This document shows positions 26,353-34,838 of a DNA stretch of 64,000 nt, in pieces. The DNA is taken from positions 1 to 64,000 of the forward strand of contig NZ_QXMG01000018.1 of NCBI RefSeq assembly GCF_003569765.1. Reading direction: 5' to 3'. Position 1 is the first letter of the stretch, and every line of letters starts with the position of its first letter. A program made the translations under genes and the position numbers. This DNA is from Caldimonas tepidiphila. Lineage in GTDB: Bacteria > Pseudomonadota > Gammaproteobacteria > Burkholderiales > Burkholderiaceae_C. The notes below the pieces were generated by a model, which had not been told where the DNA came from, searched no databases, and saw only the letters and a program-made list of their open reading frames with translations.

Positions 26353-29300
26353 TCAGGAGCCGCGCGGCGCGTCCACGTGGCGCACCGCCAGCGGCGTGTC
26401 GGGGGGGAAGACGGCGGCCAGCCGCACGCGCAGCGGCCGCCCGCGCACCTCGACCTCCATGCGCCCGTCCTGCCAGCGCCAGTCGACGCGCGCGCCGCGC
26501 ACGTGGATGCCACCTGCGGCGAGCGGCTGGTCCAGCCAGGAGCGCGGCACGCCGGCGCCGATCAGCACGCCCTCCTCGTCGTCCTCGCGGGTCAGCATGT
26601 CGAGCTGCAGCGCCAGCAGCTCGGCCGCGGTGCGGTAGTGCGGCGTGACGTGCGGCGGCTCGACCCAGCCGCGCACCGCCTGCCAGCCGTTGGCGCCCTG
26701 CGGTTCGCCCTCGCCGTCCCACCAGCTGTAGGCGCCGGGCGCGACCTGCAGCGCCCACAGCCGCCGCAGCGTCGCGAGCGCCGGCGCCGGCTCGCCGAGC
26801 AGCAGCCACTGGTGCGCGAGCGCGATGTCGAGATGCGGTTGGCGCGGCGGCGGCCCGTCGCCGCCCGCATCGGGCAAGCCGCGTGCCTTCAGGCGCTCGG
26901 CGAACTCCGCCCGGGCCTCGTCCGCGACGACGCGCGCCGGCCACAGCGCGCTCGCCTGCGTGCGCACGTCGCGCAGGTCGCCGCCGGCGGCGCGGCTGGC
27001 GGACCACAGGGCCGCGGCGTGGCGCGCGCCGTCGAGCCCCTGGGCCACCGCGCCGGCGCGCAGCCAGCGGCCCAGCTCGGCGAGGCCGGGCTGGCCGGCG
27101 CCGGGGGCCTTCATCCGCTCGTTCCAGTCGGCGCGCAGCCGCCCGGCGGCCTCGCTCCAGCGCGCGGCCTCGGCCTCGTGGCCGAGCCGGCGCGCGAGCG
27201 CGGCGGCGTCGGCGAGCCCGCGGAAGGCCAGCGCGCCGAGGTAGAGCCGCGGCACCCCGCCCTCGACGCGGCCGGCGACGAGGCCCTGCTGCGCGGGCAG
27301 GCACAGCAGCCGCGCCTCGGCGGCGCGCACGCGGCGCGCGGCGATCGGGCCCTGCGGCTCGGCCAGCAGCGCCGAGCCCGCCCCGACGCAGTCGAGCAGC
27401 CACCCGGCCTTGCGCCGCACATGCGGCCACAGCTCGCGGTCGAAGTCCGCATCCGCCACCCGGGTCGCCACCTCCTCCAGCGCCCACAGCGCCAGGCCCG
27501 GCGCGTCGGCCTCGCTGCCCTGCGCGCCGAAGAAGTCGCGCTCGGCAAGGTCGGCGGCGAGGCGCCGCGCGAGCGCGAGGTTGCCCGCGCGCGCCAGCGC
27601 CGCGACGACGAAGGCGCCCTCGCGCAGCGAGGCGCCGGCGTGGTGCAGCGGGTCGCCGGGCCGGGTCTCGCGGCCCTCGAGCGACATCGCCAGGTGCTGC
27701 ACCTGCGCGGCGACGCTCGCGGCGAAGTCCTGGTCGGGCAGGCGCAACACCGGCACGCGGGCCGCCAGGTCCTCCGCCGGCACCGGCGGCAGCAGCCGCC
27801 GCACCCGCACGCGCACCGTCCCCGCGTTGGGCGGCAGCACCGCGCGCGCATGGCCCCAGCCTGCGGCGCTCTCGATCCCGGGCCCGTCCGAGCCGGCGCG
27901 CAAGCCCTGCTGCTCGTCGCCGAGCCCCCACGCGGCGCCGGCCGGCAGATCGAGCGCCCAGCGGCCGTTGACGCGCAGCGTGCGGCCGCTCGCCTCCAGC
28001 CGGTGCACCGGGCCGCCGGCGGGCCCCACCGAGCGCAGCACCAGCTCCAGCCGCTGGCCCGGCTGCAGCGGCGCGGGGCGCAGCTCGAGCAGCCAGTCGC
28101 CGCCGGGCTGCTGCTGCCAGCGCCCGGCGTACAGCGGCGTCTCGAAGTCCGCGCCCGGCCAGCGTCCCGCCTCGAGCCGCAGGCGCTGCAGGGTGCGGCC
28201 GAGCGGGATGGCCTCGGCCGGCTGCAGCAGCGTGCCGTCCTCGTCGGTGAGCCAGAAGGACAGCCCGAAGGAGCCCACCCAGGGCGAGAAGGCGCCGGCC
28301 GGCTCGAGGTAGGCCTTGCTCGCCAGGGGGGCGCCCGGCGCGCCGAGCAGCAGGTGCGCCTGCCCGCGCGGCCAGGGCCCGAGCGGGCGGCGCGCGATCT
28401 CCTCCAGCAGAGCGGTGCGCGTCGAGCCCTGCGCCGCGGCATGCTCGAGGCTCGCGGCGAGCACGCGGCTGTTGTGCAGGCCGGCGAGCACCACGAGCGC
28501 GAGCGCGGCGAGCAGCAGGCCGCGGCGCATCGCCGCCCACTCGAAGGCGAAGGAGGCGAGCAGCACCAGCAGCGGCAGCACCTGCGGCGCGTGCAGGAAG
28601 GTCTCCTCGCCGCGCAGCAGCTGCAGCAGGCCCTGGCCGGCGAGGCCGCCGACGAGCACGAGCTTGACGGCGCGCGGCACCGGGCTGCGGCGCAGCGCGA
28701 TCGCCCCGAGCGCCAGCAGCACGGCCCACAGCAGCAGCGCCGGCGCGCCGAGCGGCGAGCCGCTGCCCGGCAGCGCATGCTGCATGCTCAGGCCCTGCCA
28801 GTAGGGATTGGCACCCGCCGGCCGCGGCTGCGGCGCGAGCAGCGGGTCGAGCACCAGGCCCTTGGCGACCGAGAGCGGCCCCGCGCCCTCGACGAAGGGC
28901 GTGCCGCGCCCCGCTTGCGCCACGTCCGGCTCGGCGGGAGAGCCAGCGCGCTGCAACTGCAGACCCCCCAGCGCCAGCGCCAGCACCAGCGCGAGCGCGC
29001 CGGCCAGCGCGGCCAGCGCCAGCGGCAGGCGCAGCCGCGCGAAGCCGAGCAGTGCCGCGAGCAGCGCGTTGGCCGCCTCGACCGACAGCACCGCGGCGCC
29101 GAGCAGGCCCTGGCGCAGCGCCTCACTGCGCGGCGAGGCCAGGGGCGGCCCGGCCGCGACGAACAGCACCAGCAGGACGGTGAAGGCGCCGAGCGGCGCC
29201 GCCGACGGCACGGTGTGGAAGAACAGCCAGGCGGCCGAGGCCGGCATCAGCAGGCAGGCGAGCGCCGCCTCGGCGACGTCGCGGCCGAGCCGCCGCAGCG

Positions 29301-29703
29301 TCAGGAACATCAGCGCCACGGTGCCGGCGGCAGTCGCGCCCGAGCCCAGCGCGACGGCGGTGCGCGCGTCGATCGACAGCAGCGCCTGCAGCAGCCCGAC
29401 CAGCGGCTGCACCAGCAGCGGCAGCGCCGGCTGCAGTTGACGCGGGGCCACGTCCGGGTCGCTCAGCTCGAGGAGCGCGCGCAGCGGCTCGGTGCCGAAC
29501 CAGCCGCCCCCGGCCTCGGTGCCGGGACGCAGCGTCTCGGGCGCGAACAGGCGCGTCGGCGCCTGCTCGCCGAGCGCGAAGGCGGTGGCGAAGGCCAGCA
29601 GCGCCAGCACCAGGCAGACCACCGAGGCCGCGGACGAGGCCTCCCAGGCGGCTGCCGGGCGCGCGGCGCTGCGGGGCAACTCCAGACTCACCGGTTCCTG
29701 CAT
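26353..29703 (-). CDS. Large multi-spanning membrane protein with C-terminal glycosidase-like helical domain
   Basis: This 1116-residue protein has two unlike halves. Residues about 25-425 hold roughly ten hydrophobic segments, with a sequence style like GT-C membrane transferases (LMFLTLRRLGRDVAEAALACLLMPASAAWLFFH), although I see no definite catalytic Asp motif. Residues about 430-610 look beta-rich and carbohydrate-module-like (FETPLYAGRW, LELVLRSVG). Residues about 660-1050 are repeated amphipathic helices with AALARAGNLALARRLAADLAE, RRKAGWLLDCVG, HLDIALAHQWLLLGEPAPALATLRRL and SWWDGEGEPQG, typical of an (alpha/alpha)6 toroid glycosidase. The ATG lies 6 nt below an alternative GTG; neither has an SD, and a short upstream frame overlaps it. 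First main gene of EPS unit 2. Possible role: trimming or modifying the polymer at the membrane. No named family recognised. Confidence 0.7.
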   Translation of the reverse strand: MQEPVSLELPRSAARPAAAWEASSAASVVCLVLALLAFATAFALGEQAPTRLFAPETLRPGTEAGGGWFGTEPLRALLELSDPDVAPRQLQPALPLLVQPLVGLLQALLSIDARTAVALGSGATAAGTVALMFLTLRRLGRDVAEAALACLLMPASAAWLFFHTVPSAAPLGAFTVLLVLFVAAGPPLASPRSEALRQGLLGAAVLSVEAANALLAALLGFARLRLPLALAALAGALALVLALALGGLQLQRAGSPAEPDVAQAGRGTPFVEGAGPLSVAKGLVLDPLLAPQPRPAGANPYWQGLSMQHALPGSGSPLGAPALLLWAVLLALGAIALRRSPVPRAVKLVLVGGLAGQGLLQLLRGEETFLHAPQVLPLLVLLASFAFEWAAMRRGLLLAALALVVLAGLHNSRVLAASLEHAAAQGSTRTALLEEIARRPLGPWPRGQAHLLLGAPGAPLASKAYLEPAGAFSPWVGSFGLSFWLTDEDGTLLQPAEAIPLGRTLQRLRLEAGRWPGADFETPLYAGRWQQQPGGDWLLELRPAPLQPGQRLELVLRSVGPAGGPVHRLEASGRTLRVNGRWALDLPAGAAWGLGDEQQGLRAGSDGPGIESAAGWGHARAVLPPNAGTVRVRVRRLLPPVPAEDLAARVPVLRLPDQDFAASVAAQVQHLAMSLEGRETRPGDPLHHAGASLREGAFVVAALARAGNLALARRLAADLAERDFFGAQGSEADAPGLALWALEEVATRVADADFDRELWPHVRRKAGWLLDCVGAGSALLAEPQGPIAARRVRAAEARLLCLPAQQGLVAGRVEGGVPRLYLGALAFRGLADAAALARRLGHEAEAARWSEAAGRLRADWNERMKAPGAGQPGLAELGRWLRAGAVAQGLDGARHAAALWSASRAAGGDLRDVRTQASALWPARVVADEARAEFAERLKARGLPDAGGDGPPPRQPHLDIALAHQWLLLGEPAPALATLRRLWALQVAPGAYSWWDGEGEPQGANGWQAVRGWVEPPHVTPHYRTAAELLALQLDMLTREDDEEGVLIGAGVPRSWLDQPLAAGGIHVRGARVDWRWQDGRMEVEVRGRPLRVRLAAVFPPDTPLAVRHVDAPRGS

Positions 29704-29852
29704 CGCCACCGCGCGGCGAGCCGCTGCACCGCCCGCGACGACGCGCGCACGGACGGGCCGCCACCGGTCTGGGGCAAGGCTTCGGCACCGACGGGCCGCA
29801 CGACATGAACGCCCTGCCGTGCCGAGGGCGTGTTCCCAGGCAAGTCACTCAT
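29688..29852 (-). CDS. Possible 54-residue ORF upstream of the large membrane gene
   Basis: An ATG with a good SD (AGGAG, 6 nt spacing) opens 54 codons beginning MSDLPGNTPSARQG and containing LPQTGG at residues 26-31, then a basic tail. Its stop lies inside the start of the next gene, so it could couple translation to it. There is no hydrophobic segment, so LPQTGG is not a real sortase signal. The predicted transcription start of the unit falls right at the SD, which argues against translation. Confidence 0.35.
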   Translation of the reverse strand: MSDLPGNTPSARQGVHVVRPVGAEALPQTGGGPSVRASSRAVQRLAARWRCRNR

Positions 29853-30068
29853 GGGTTTCTCCTGCGGGGCAGTCTAGGGAGCGCTTTCCTTGCCGGTCCC
29901 CCTCTAGCCGGGGGGCGGTCACCCCCCGTTCACATTTGCAAACCCTGCGTGCGCGTGCGGCGCGACATGATCTGCGGCGGTATCCGCGCCCTCGACGGCG
30001 GGCGCCTCCCGGCCGCGCCCGCCCTGCGCGTGCAGTCCGTTCCCCGGCCGGCGAAGGAGGCGCGGAGC
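29853..30068. other. Central divergent control region of the EPS locus
   Basis: These 216 bases separate unit 2 (-) from unit 3 (+). The region holds the shared EPS promoter facing unit 2 and an additional G/C-run dyad: CCCCC-N7-GGGGGG-N6-CCCCCC (29898-29927), so the middle G-run belongs to two overlapping dyads. The right part carries the SD (GGAGG) of the first GH39-like gene. No clear -10/-35 is seen for unit 3. Confidence 0.5.
29870..29915 (-). promoter_or_regulatory. Shared EPS promoter, copy C (unit 2)
   Basis: On the minus strand CCCCCC-GGCTA-GAGGG (29915-29900) is followed by exactly 19 nt and TCCCTAGACTG (29880-29870). The last element is identical to that of the epsD promoter, again at 19-nt spacing. 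TAGACT could act as the -10. Transcription would then start near 29864, giving a leader of about 160 nt to the large membrane-protein gene. Confidence 0.6.
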
Positions 30069-31826
30069 GTGAGTCGATGGAGTGCGCTGCGGTGCGGCCG
30101 CGCGCTGCTGCTGGGCCTGGCGCTGCTGGCCGGCATCGCGCGGCCGGCCGCCGCGCTGGTCGAGCTGCCGGCGAGCTCGGGCGCGGCGGCCGGCGGCGGG
30201 CGCGAGCGCGCGATGGCGGCGGCCCGCCCGCTCGAGCTGCCCGGGCCGCGCATCAACGCCTGGGGGCAGCCCGCGCCGCGCCACGAGTTCGAGACGCTGC
30301 GCGCTGAAGGCGGCTCGACGCCGCGCCACCGGTTGCGCATCGTCGAACGCGCCCGCGGCAGCGACGCGCACCTGTTCTGGCCGCTGCCCTTCCGCAAGGG
30401 CCGGGCCTACCAGGCCGAGCTGACGCTGAGCGCCGCCGCGCCGGTGGACGTGGAGGTGATGCTGCGGCGCGACGAGCCGCCCTGGGACCCGTACGCGATC
30501 CGCACGCTGCGCCTCGGGCGCACGCCGCAGACGGTGCGGCTCGAGGGCTGGGCGCTGTCGGACGCGCCGGCCTCGCTGCGCGTCGCCGTGCTCGGCGAGG
30601 GCGTGGACGTGTTCGCCGGGCGGCCCGCGGTGCGCGAGACGCCGGGCGGCGCCTTCGGCCCGGCGCTGACGCAGCCGGTGCCCGATGCCTTCTTCGGCGT
30701 GCACCTGATGCGGCTCGGCCAGCACCTGAACTGGCCGGACTTCGATCCCGGCTTCGTGCGGCTGTGGGACACGCGCACCACCTGGAAGGACCTGCAGCCC
30801 GAGCCCGGCGGCTGGAACTTCGGCAACGCCGCGTGGCGGCGGCTCGACCTGTACGTGAACCACGTGCGGCGCGTGGGCCGCGCCGCGCAGCCGCTCCTCG
30901 TGCTCGGCCAGACGCCGCGCTGGGCCTCGACCGAGCCGGATTCGCACAGCCCCTACGGCCGCGGCCACGCGGCGCCGCCGCGCGACACCGAGGACTGGCG
31001 CCGCTACGTGCGCACGCTCGCGCGGCGCTACGCCGGCCGCATCCGCCACTGGGAGCTGTGGAACGAGCCCGACCACTCGATCTTCTACCGCGGCTCGGTG
31101 GAGCGCATGGTCGAGCTCGCCCGCGTCGCGCGCGAGGAGCTGAAGGCGGCGGACCCGGCCAACGTGCTCGTCTCGCCGGGGCTGACGATGGGCCAGGGGC
31201 TGCGCTGGCTGCACCGCTTCCTCGCCGCCGGGGGCGGGCGCCACGTCGACGTGATCGCCTTCCACTGGTACTACGACAGCGCGCCGGAGTCGCTGCTGCC
31301 GGCGATCGCGAACGTGCGGCAGCTGATGCGGCAGCACGGCGTCGCGGACAAGCCGCTGTGGAACACCGAGGGCGGTCTGGTGTGCAACAAGCGGCTGCGC
31401 GACTGCTCGCCGATGCGGCTGGGCGAGGACGAGCAGCTCGGCCTGCACGCGCGCGCGATGCTGCTGATGTGGTCCGCGGGCGTCGCCCGGTTCGACTACT
31501 ACTTCTGGGAAGGGCGCTGGCCCGGCGAGGCACTGCTGGAGGGGGACTTCCGCACGCCCACGCTCGCCGGCCGCGGCCGCGCCGAGGCGGTGCGCTGGAT
31601 GCGAGGCGCGCGCGTGCTCGACGCCTTCCACGTCGGCGAGCGGGTCTGGGTGCTGCGCATGCAGCGCGGCGAGCGGCGTTTCTCGATCGTCTGGGCCACC
31701 GAGCCCACCGAGGTGCGGCTGCCGAGGGAATGGGGCAGCACCCGGCTGCGCCGCCTCGACGGCCGCGCGGCGCGGCTGGAGGGAGGCCGCGTCGTCGTGA
31801 CCGAGGCACCGATGCTGCTTCAGTAG
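30069..31826 (+). CDS. Exported GH39-like glycoside hydrolase
   Basis: This 585-residue protein has a signal peptide (basic start, LLLGLALLAG core, cleavage near AAAL). A carbohydrate-binding-like beta module covers about residues 60-195 (RHRLRIVERARGSDAHLFWPLPF, MLRRDEPPWDPYAIRTLRLG). A clan A beta/alpha barrel follows: WELWNEPD places the acid/base at Glu333 and WNTEG the nucleophile at Glu434. The fold and locus recall PslG of the Pseudomonas Psl system, a GH39 endoglycosidase. The GTG start has SD GGAGG at 8 nt. A paralogue lies directly downstream. Expected role: cutting the polymer in the periplasm or outside. Confidence 0.85.
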   Translation: MSRWSALRCGRALLLGLALLAGIARPAAALVELPASSGAAAGGGRERAMAAARPLELPGPRINAWGQPAPRHEFETLRAEGGSTPRHRLRIVERARGSDAHLFWPLPFRKGRAYQAELTLSAAAPVDVEVMLRRDEPPWDPYAIRTLRLGRTPQTVRLEGWALSDAPASLRVAVLGEGVDVFAGRPAVRETPGGAFGPALTQPVPDAFFGVHLMRLGQHLNWPDFDPGFVRLWDTRTTWKDLQPEPGGWNFGNAAWRRLDLYVNHVRRVGRAAQPLLVLGQTPRWASTEPDSHSPYGRGHAAPPRDTEDWRRYVRTLARRYAGRIRHWELWNEPDHSIFYRGSVERMVELARVAREELKAADPANVLVSPGLTMGQGLRWLHRFLAAGGGRHVDVIAFHWYYDSAPESLLPAIANVRQLMRQHGVADKPLWNTEGGLVCNKRLRDCSPMRLGEDEQLGLHARAMLLMWSAGVARFDYYFWEGRWPGEALLEGDFRTPTLAGRGRAEAVRWMRGARVLDAFHVGERVWVLRMQRGERRFSIVWATEPTEVRLPREWGSTRLRRLDGRAARLEGGRVVVTEAPMLLQ

Positions 31827-31848
31827 CGCCCCCGCCGCGGCCTGCCCG

Positions 31849-31882
31849 GCCCGGTCGCCGCAAGGCGCACCGGGCTTTTCTT
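31849..31882 (+). terminator. Intrinsic terminator after the first GH39-like gene
   Basis: GCCCGGT-CGCC, loop GCAA, GGCG, a bulged C and ACCGGGC make an 11-bp stem, followed directly by TTTTCTT. It lies 22 nt after the stop and should end or attenuate transcription before the lipoprotein GH39-like gene. Confidence 0.8.
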
Positions 31883-31967
31883 CTGGCCGCCACCCCTCTC
31901 GCCGAAGCAGCGGGACGCCTGAACGGCCGAAAACTTTCAATTTCTCACGGAAACGCCCGGCAAGTGC

Positions 31968-31982
31968 CTGAAGCGGCTTCAG
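31968..31982. promoter_or_regulatory. Dyad CTGAAG-CGG-CTTCAG
   Basis: A perfect 6-bp inverted repeat around CGG lies in the gap before the lipoprotein GH39-like gene, about 210 bp upstream of its start and next to an AT-richer patch. It may be an operator. It does not resemble the shared EPS promoter motif, so this gene may be controlled separately. Confidence 0.35.
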
Positions 31983-32191
31983 TGGGACGCCGCCCCATCC
32001 GATAGCCCGGCATCGCCAAGGCGCCCAGCGCTCAGGCTGCCTGCCTGACAACGCCTGCGGGGAATCCACGGCCGTGCGCGGCCGCGATGAAGCGATCCCC
32101 TTTTGCAGCCCGCCCCGATCCGTCGAGCCCGCCCTTGCGCGCGGCCAGGACCGGCGCGGGCCGTCGAAGAACACCCCGATCAGGACGTTTC

Positions 32192-34699
32192 ATGAGCAAG
32201 TCCCTTCCGAACTGGGCTTTGTGCCTGTCCCTCGTGCTGCTGTCGGCCTGCGGCGGCGGCAGCGATCCCCTCGCCCCGCTACGCGAGCCGAACCCTCCCG
32301 TCGCCGGCGATCCGAGCGGCGGCATGGGCGCCGACCTGCCGGCCGAAGCGAGCGACGAACCGCTCGTCGATGCGGCCGACCTGCCCGGCGCCGAGGCGGT
32401 CTACCCCCCGCCCTCCGAACAGATCAAGAACACCGTCGTCGTCGCCGAGGGCACGTTGCTGACCCGCTCCGACTTCGAGGGCAGCTACACCAGCACCGCG
32501 CCGGGCTGGCGCGTGAACTACTGGGGCAGCGTGAGGTTCGAGACCGCGCGCGAGACGCGCGCCACCCACGTCCACAGCGGCGCCTCCGCGCAGCGCTTCC
32601 GCGTCGTCGAGCGCGCCTCGGGCGCCGACGCCCACCTGATCTATCCCTACGGCTTCGTCAACGGCCGCAGCTACCGCGTCGCGCTCTACCTGCGCACCGA
32701 CACCGCGGCCGAGGTCGAGGTGCAGCTGCGCCGCGACGCCCATCCCTGGGACGTCTTCGCGCGCCAGGTCGTGAAGCTCGGCAGCGGCTGGACCCGCGTC
32801 GAGCTCGGTGGCACGTTCCGCTGGAGCGATCCCGGCTCGATCCGCATCGTCTCGCGCACGCCGGGCGCCGCCTTCTACATCGACGACATGTCGCTCGCCG
32901 AGGTCGTGCCGGCGACGACCACCACCACCACCACCAGCCCCACGCCATCCACCACGCCGACCACCGAGCCGACGAGCCCGGGCACGGCCACCGAGCCGGC
33001 GCCGACGGAGCCGGTCGTCAGCGGCGGCCTGACGCTGCCGGCCGCCGGCAACCCCGCGGTGTCGGTGACGACGCTGCTGCGCTCGACGATGGAGGGCAGC
33101 TACGCCAGCACCGCGCCCGGCTGGCGCGCCAACTACTGGGGCACCCCCACCCCCACCTTCGAGCTCTCGCGCGAGAGCCGCGCCGGCTACGTGCAGGAAG
33201 GCAGCTCCTCGCAGCGCTTCCGCATGGTGACGAAGGGCGGCGGCGACGTGCACCTCTACCACTCCTACGCCTTCGTGAAGGGCCGCACCTACCGCGCCAC
33301 CGCCTGGCTGCGCTCGGACGTCCCGGCGCGCGTCACCTTCTTCATGCGCCGCGACGCGCATCCCTGGGACGCCTTCGCCACGCGCACGCTCGAGCTCGGC
33401 CCCGGCTGGCAGAAAGTCGAGATCCAGGGCGCCTACATGGCCGACGTCGGCGGCTCGCTGCGCCTGCAGTCGCATACGCCGGGCGCCAATGTCTGGATGG
33501 ACGACGTGACGCTCGCGCAGGTCGACCACAACGACCTCGCGCCCTTCAGCACCGAGACGCTGCCCGACACGCTGTTCGGCATGCACGTCAACAAGTTCGG
33601 CTCGCACCAGAACTGGCCCGGGCTCGGCCAGCGCGTGCTGCGCCTGCACAACACCGGCACGCACTGGAGGAACGTCGAGCCCGCCAACAACGCCTGGGAC
33701 TGGCGGCGCCTGGACCTGCTGGTGGACTACGCGCGCCGCAACGACCCGAACGGCACCATCCTCTACACGATGGGCATGACGCCGCAATGGGCCTCGAGCA
33801 ACCCGACCCAGGGCTCGATGTACGGCGCGGGCGCCGCAGCCGCCCCGGCGAACATGGAGGACTGGCGCGACTACGTGCGCACGATCGCGCGCCGCTACGC
33901 CGGCCACATCCGCCACTGGGAGCTGTGGAACGAGCCCGACTACAAGGGCCACTGGACCGGCTCGATCGACCAGATGCTGACGATGACGCGCATCGCGCAC
34001 GAGGAGCTCAAGGCCGCCGATCCCGCCAACGTGCTGGTCTCGCCGGGCCTCACCGCCAGCCAGGGCGCGGCCTTCCTCGACAACTTCCTGAGCGGCGGCG
34101 GCGGCCGGCACGTGGACGCGATCGGCTTCCACTGGTACTACGACGTGCGACCGGAGGCGCTCGCGACGAAGATCGAGAACGTGCGCCAGATCATGCGCAA
34201 CCACGGCGTGGGCGAGCGCCCGCTGTGGAACACCGAGGGCGCGCCGCTGTGCAACGCGGAGTGGCAGACCTGCAGCACCTGGGTGCCAACGCTCGAGGAG
34301 CAGCGCTCGGTCAACGCGCGCGCGCTGCTGACAATGGCGGCCAAGGGCGTGGCGAACTTCAACTTCTACTTCTGGGAGGACACCGTCGCGATCAAGCGGC
34401 TGGTGCAGTCGGACTGGCTCACGCCGACGCCGGCGGCCGAGGCCTACGCCGAGGCGATCCGCTGGATGAAGGGCGCCCGCGTCACCGATGCCTTCCGCGT
34501 CGACGACAACGTGCATGTGTTCCGCATGAACCGCGGCAGCGAGACCTACACGGTGCTGTGGGCCGCGCGGGGCGCCACGCTCGTGAACCTGCCCGCCGCC
34601 TGGGGCGCGAGCCGGCTGCGCGCGCTCGACGGCAGCGAGACGGCGCTGCCGGCCAGCCGCCAGATCTCGATCGGGCTGGAGCCGGTGCTGCTGAAGTAG
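32192..34699 (+). CDS. Lipoprotein GH39-like glycoside hydrolase with two tandem binding modules
   Basis: This 835-residue protein has a lipoprotein signal ending LLSAC (Cys20) and CGGG. Two homologous carbohydrate-binding-like modules follow, about residues 95-240 and 300-445. Both contain EGSY.STAPGWR.NYWG, a QRFR motif, RRDAHPWD and a closing DD-SLA/TLA. They are joined by a Thr/Pro/Glu-rich linker with a run of eight Thr. The catalytic barrel has Glu581 in WELWNEPD and Glu682 in WNTEG, 101 residues apart as in the upstream paralogue. The modules resemble the single module of the upstream protein, so the second gene looks like a duplication product that gained a module. Lipid anchoring suggests action at the outer membrane on the EPS. 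Confidence 0.87.
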   Translation: MSKSLPNWALCLSLVLLSACGGGSDPLAPLREPNPPVAGDPSGGMGADLPAEASDEPLVDAADLPGAEAVYPPPSEQIKNTVVVAEGTLLTRSDFEGSYTSTAPGWRVNYWGSVRFETARETRATHVHSGASAQRFRVVERASGADAHLIYPYGFVNGRSYRVALYLRTDTAAEVEVQLRRDAHPWDVFARQVVKLGSGWTRVELGGTFRWSDPGSIRIVSRTPGAAFYIDDMSLAEVVPATTTTTTTSPTPSTTPTTEPTSPGTATEPAPTEPVVSGGLTLPAAGNPAVSVTTLLRSTMEGSYASTAPGWRANYWGTPTPTFELSRESRAGYVQEGSSSQRFRMVTKGGGDVHLYHSYAFVKGRTYRATAWLRSDVPARVTFFMRRDAHPWDAFATRTLELGPGWQKVEIQGAYMADVGGSLRLQSHTPGANVWMDDVTLAQVDHNDLAPFSTETLPDTLFGMHVNKFGSHQNWPGLGQRVLRLHNTGTHWRNVEPANNAWDWRRLDLLVDYARRNDPNGTILYTMGMTPQWASSNPTQGSMYGAGAAAAPANMEDWRDYVRTIARRYAGHIRHWELWNEPDYKGHWTGSIDQMLTMTRIAHEELKAADPANVLVSPGLTASQGAAFLDNFLSGGGGRHVDAIGFHWYYDVRPEALATKIENVRQIMRNHGVGERPLWNTEGAPLCNAEWQTCSTWVPTLEEQRSVNARALLTMAAKGVANFNFYFWEDTVAIKRLVQSDWLTPTPAAEAYAEAIRWMKGARVTDAFRVDDNVHVFRMNRGSETYTVLWAARGATLVNLPAAWGASRLRALDGSETALPASRQISIGLEPVLLK

Positions 34700-34718
34700 C
34701 GCCCCCACCGCCCTGCCA

Positions 34719-34753
34719 CGAGGACGGCCTCACGGCAAGCCGTGCCGTCCTCG
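34719..34753 (+). terminator. Strong hairpin after the lipoprotein GH39-like gene
   Basis: CGAGGACGG / CCGTCCTCG closes an inner CACGGC-AA-GCCGTG stem, giving 15 paired bases with a small internal bulge. It starts 20 nt after the stop. No T-run follows, so it may be a Rho-assisted or partial terminator before the kinase gene. Confidence 0.55.
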
Positions 34754-34838
34754 TCGCATGAGGGGTTGCACGGTGGTAGTGTGTGGCCTTGAGCACGCTC
34801 ACGAGGAGCGCCGGGCAGGAGCAGGAGGAGTGGCAGGC

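Larger units (their letters stand above)
31827..32191. other. Gap between the two GH39-like genes
   Basis: This 365-bp stretch begins with an intrinsic terminator and then contains an AT-richer patch (ACTTTCAATTTCTCACGG, 31933-31950) and a perfect CTGAAG-CGG-CTTCAG dyad (31968-31982). The lipoprotein gene therefore probably has its own promoter and operator here. A 35-codon in-frame extension of the next gene is open but lacks an SD. Confidence 0.5.

Noticed and set aside
29771-29776. LPQTGG as a sortase sorting signal
   Set aside because: There is no hydrophobic segment after the motif and LPxTG sorting is typical of Gram-positive bacteria. It most likely arises from chance in a short frame.
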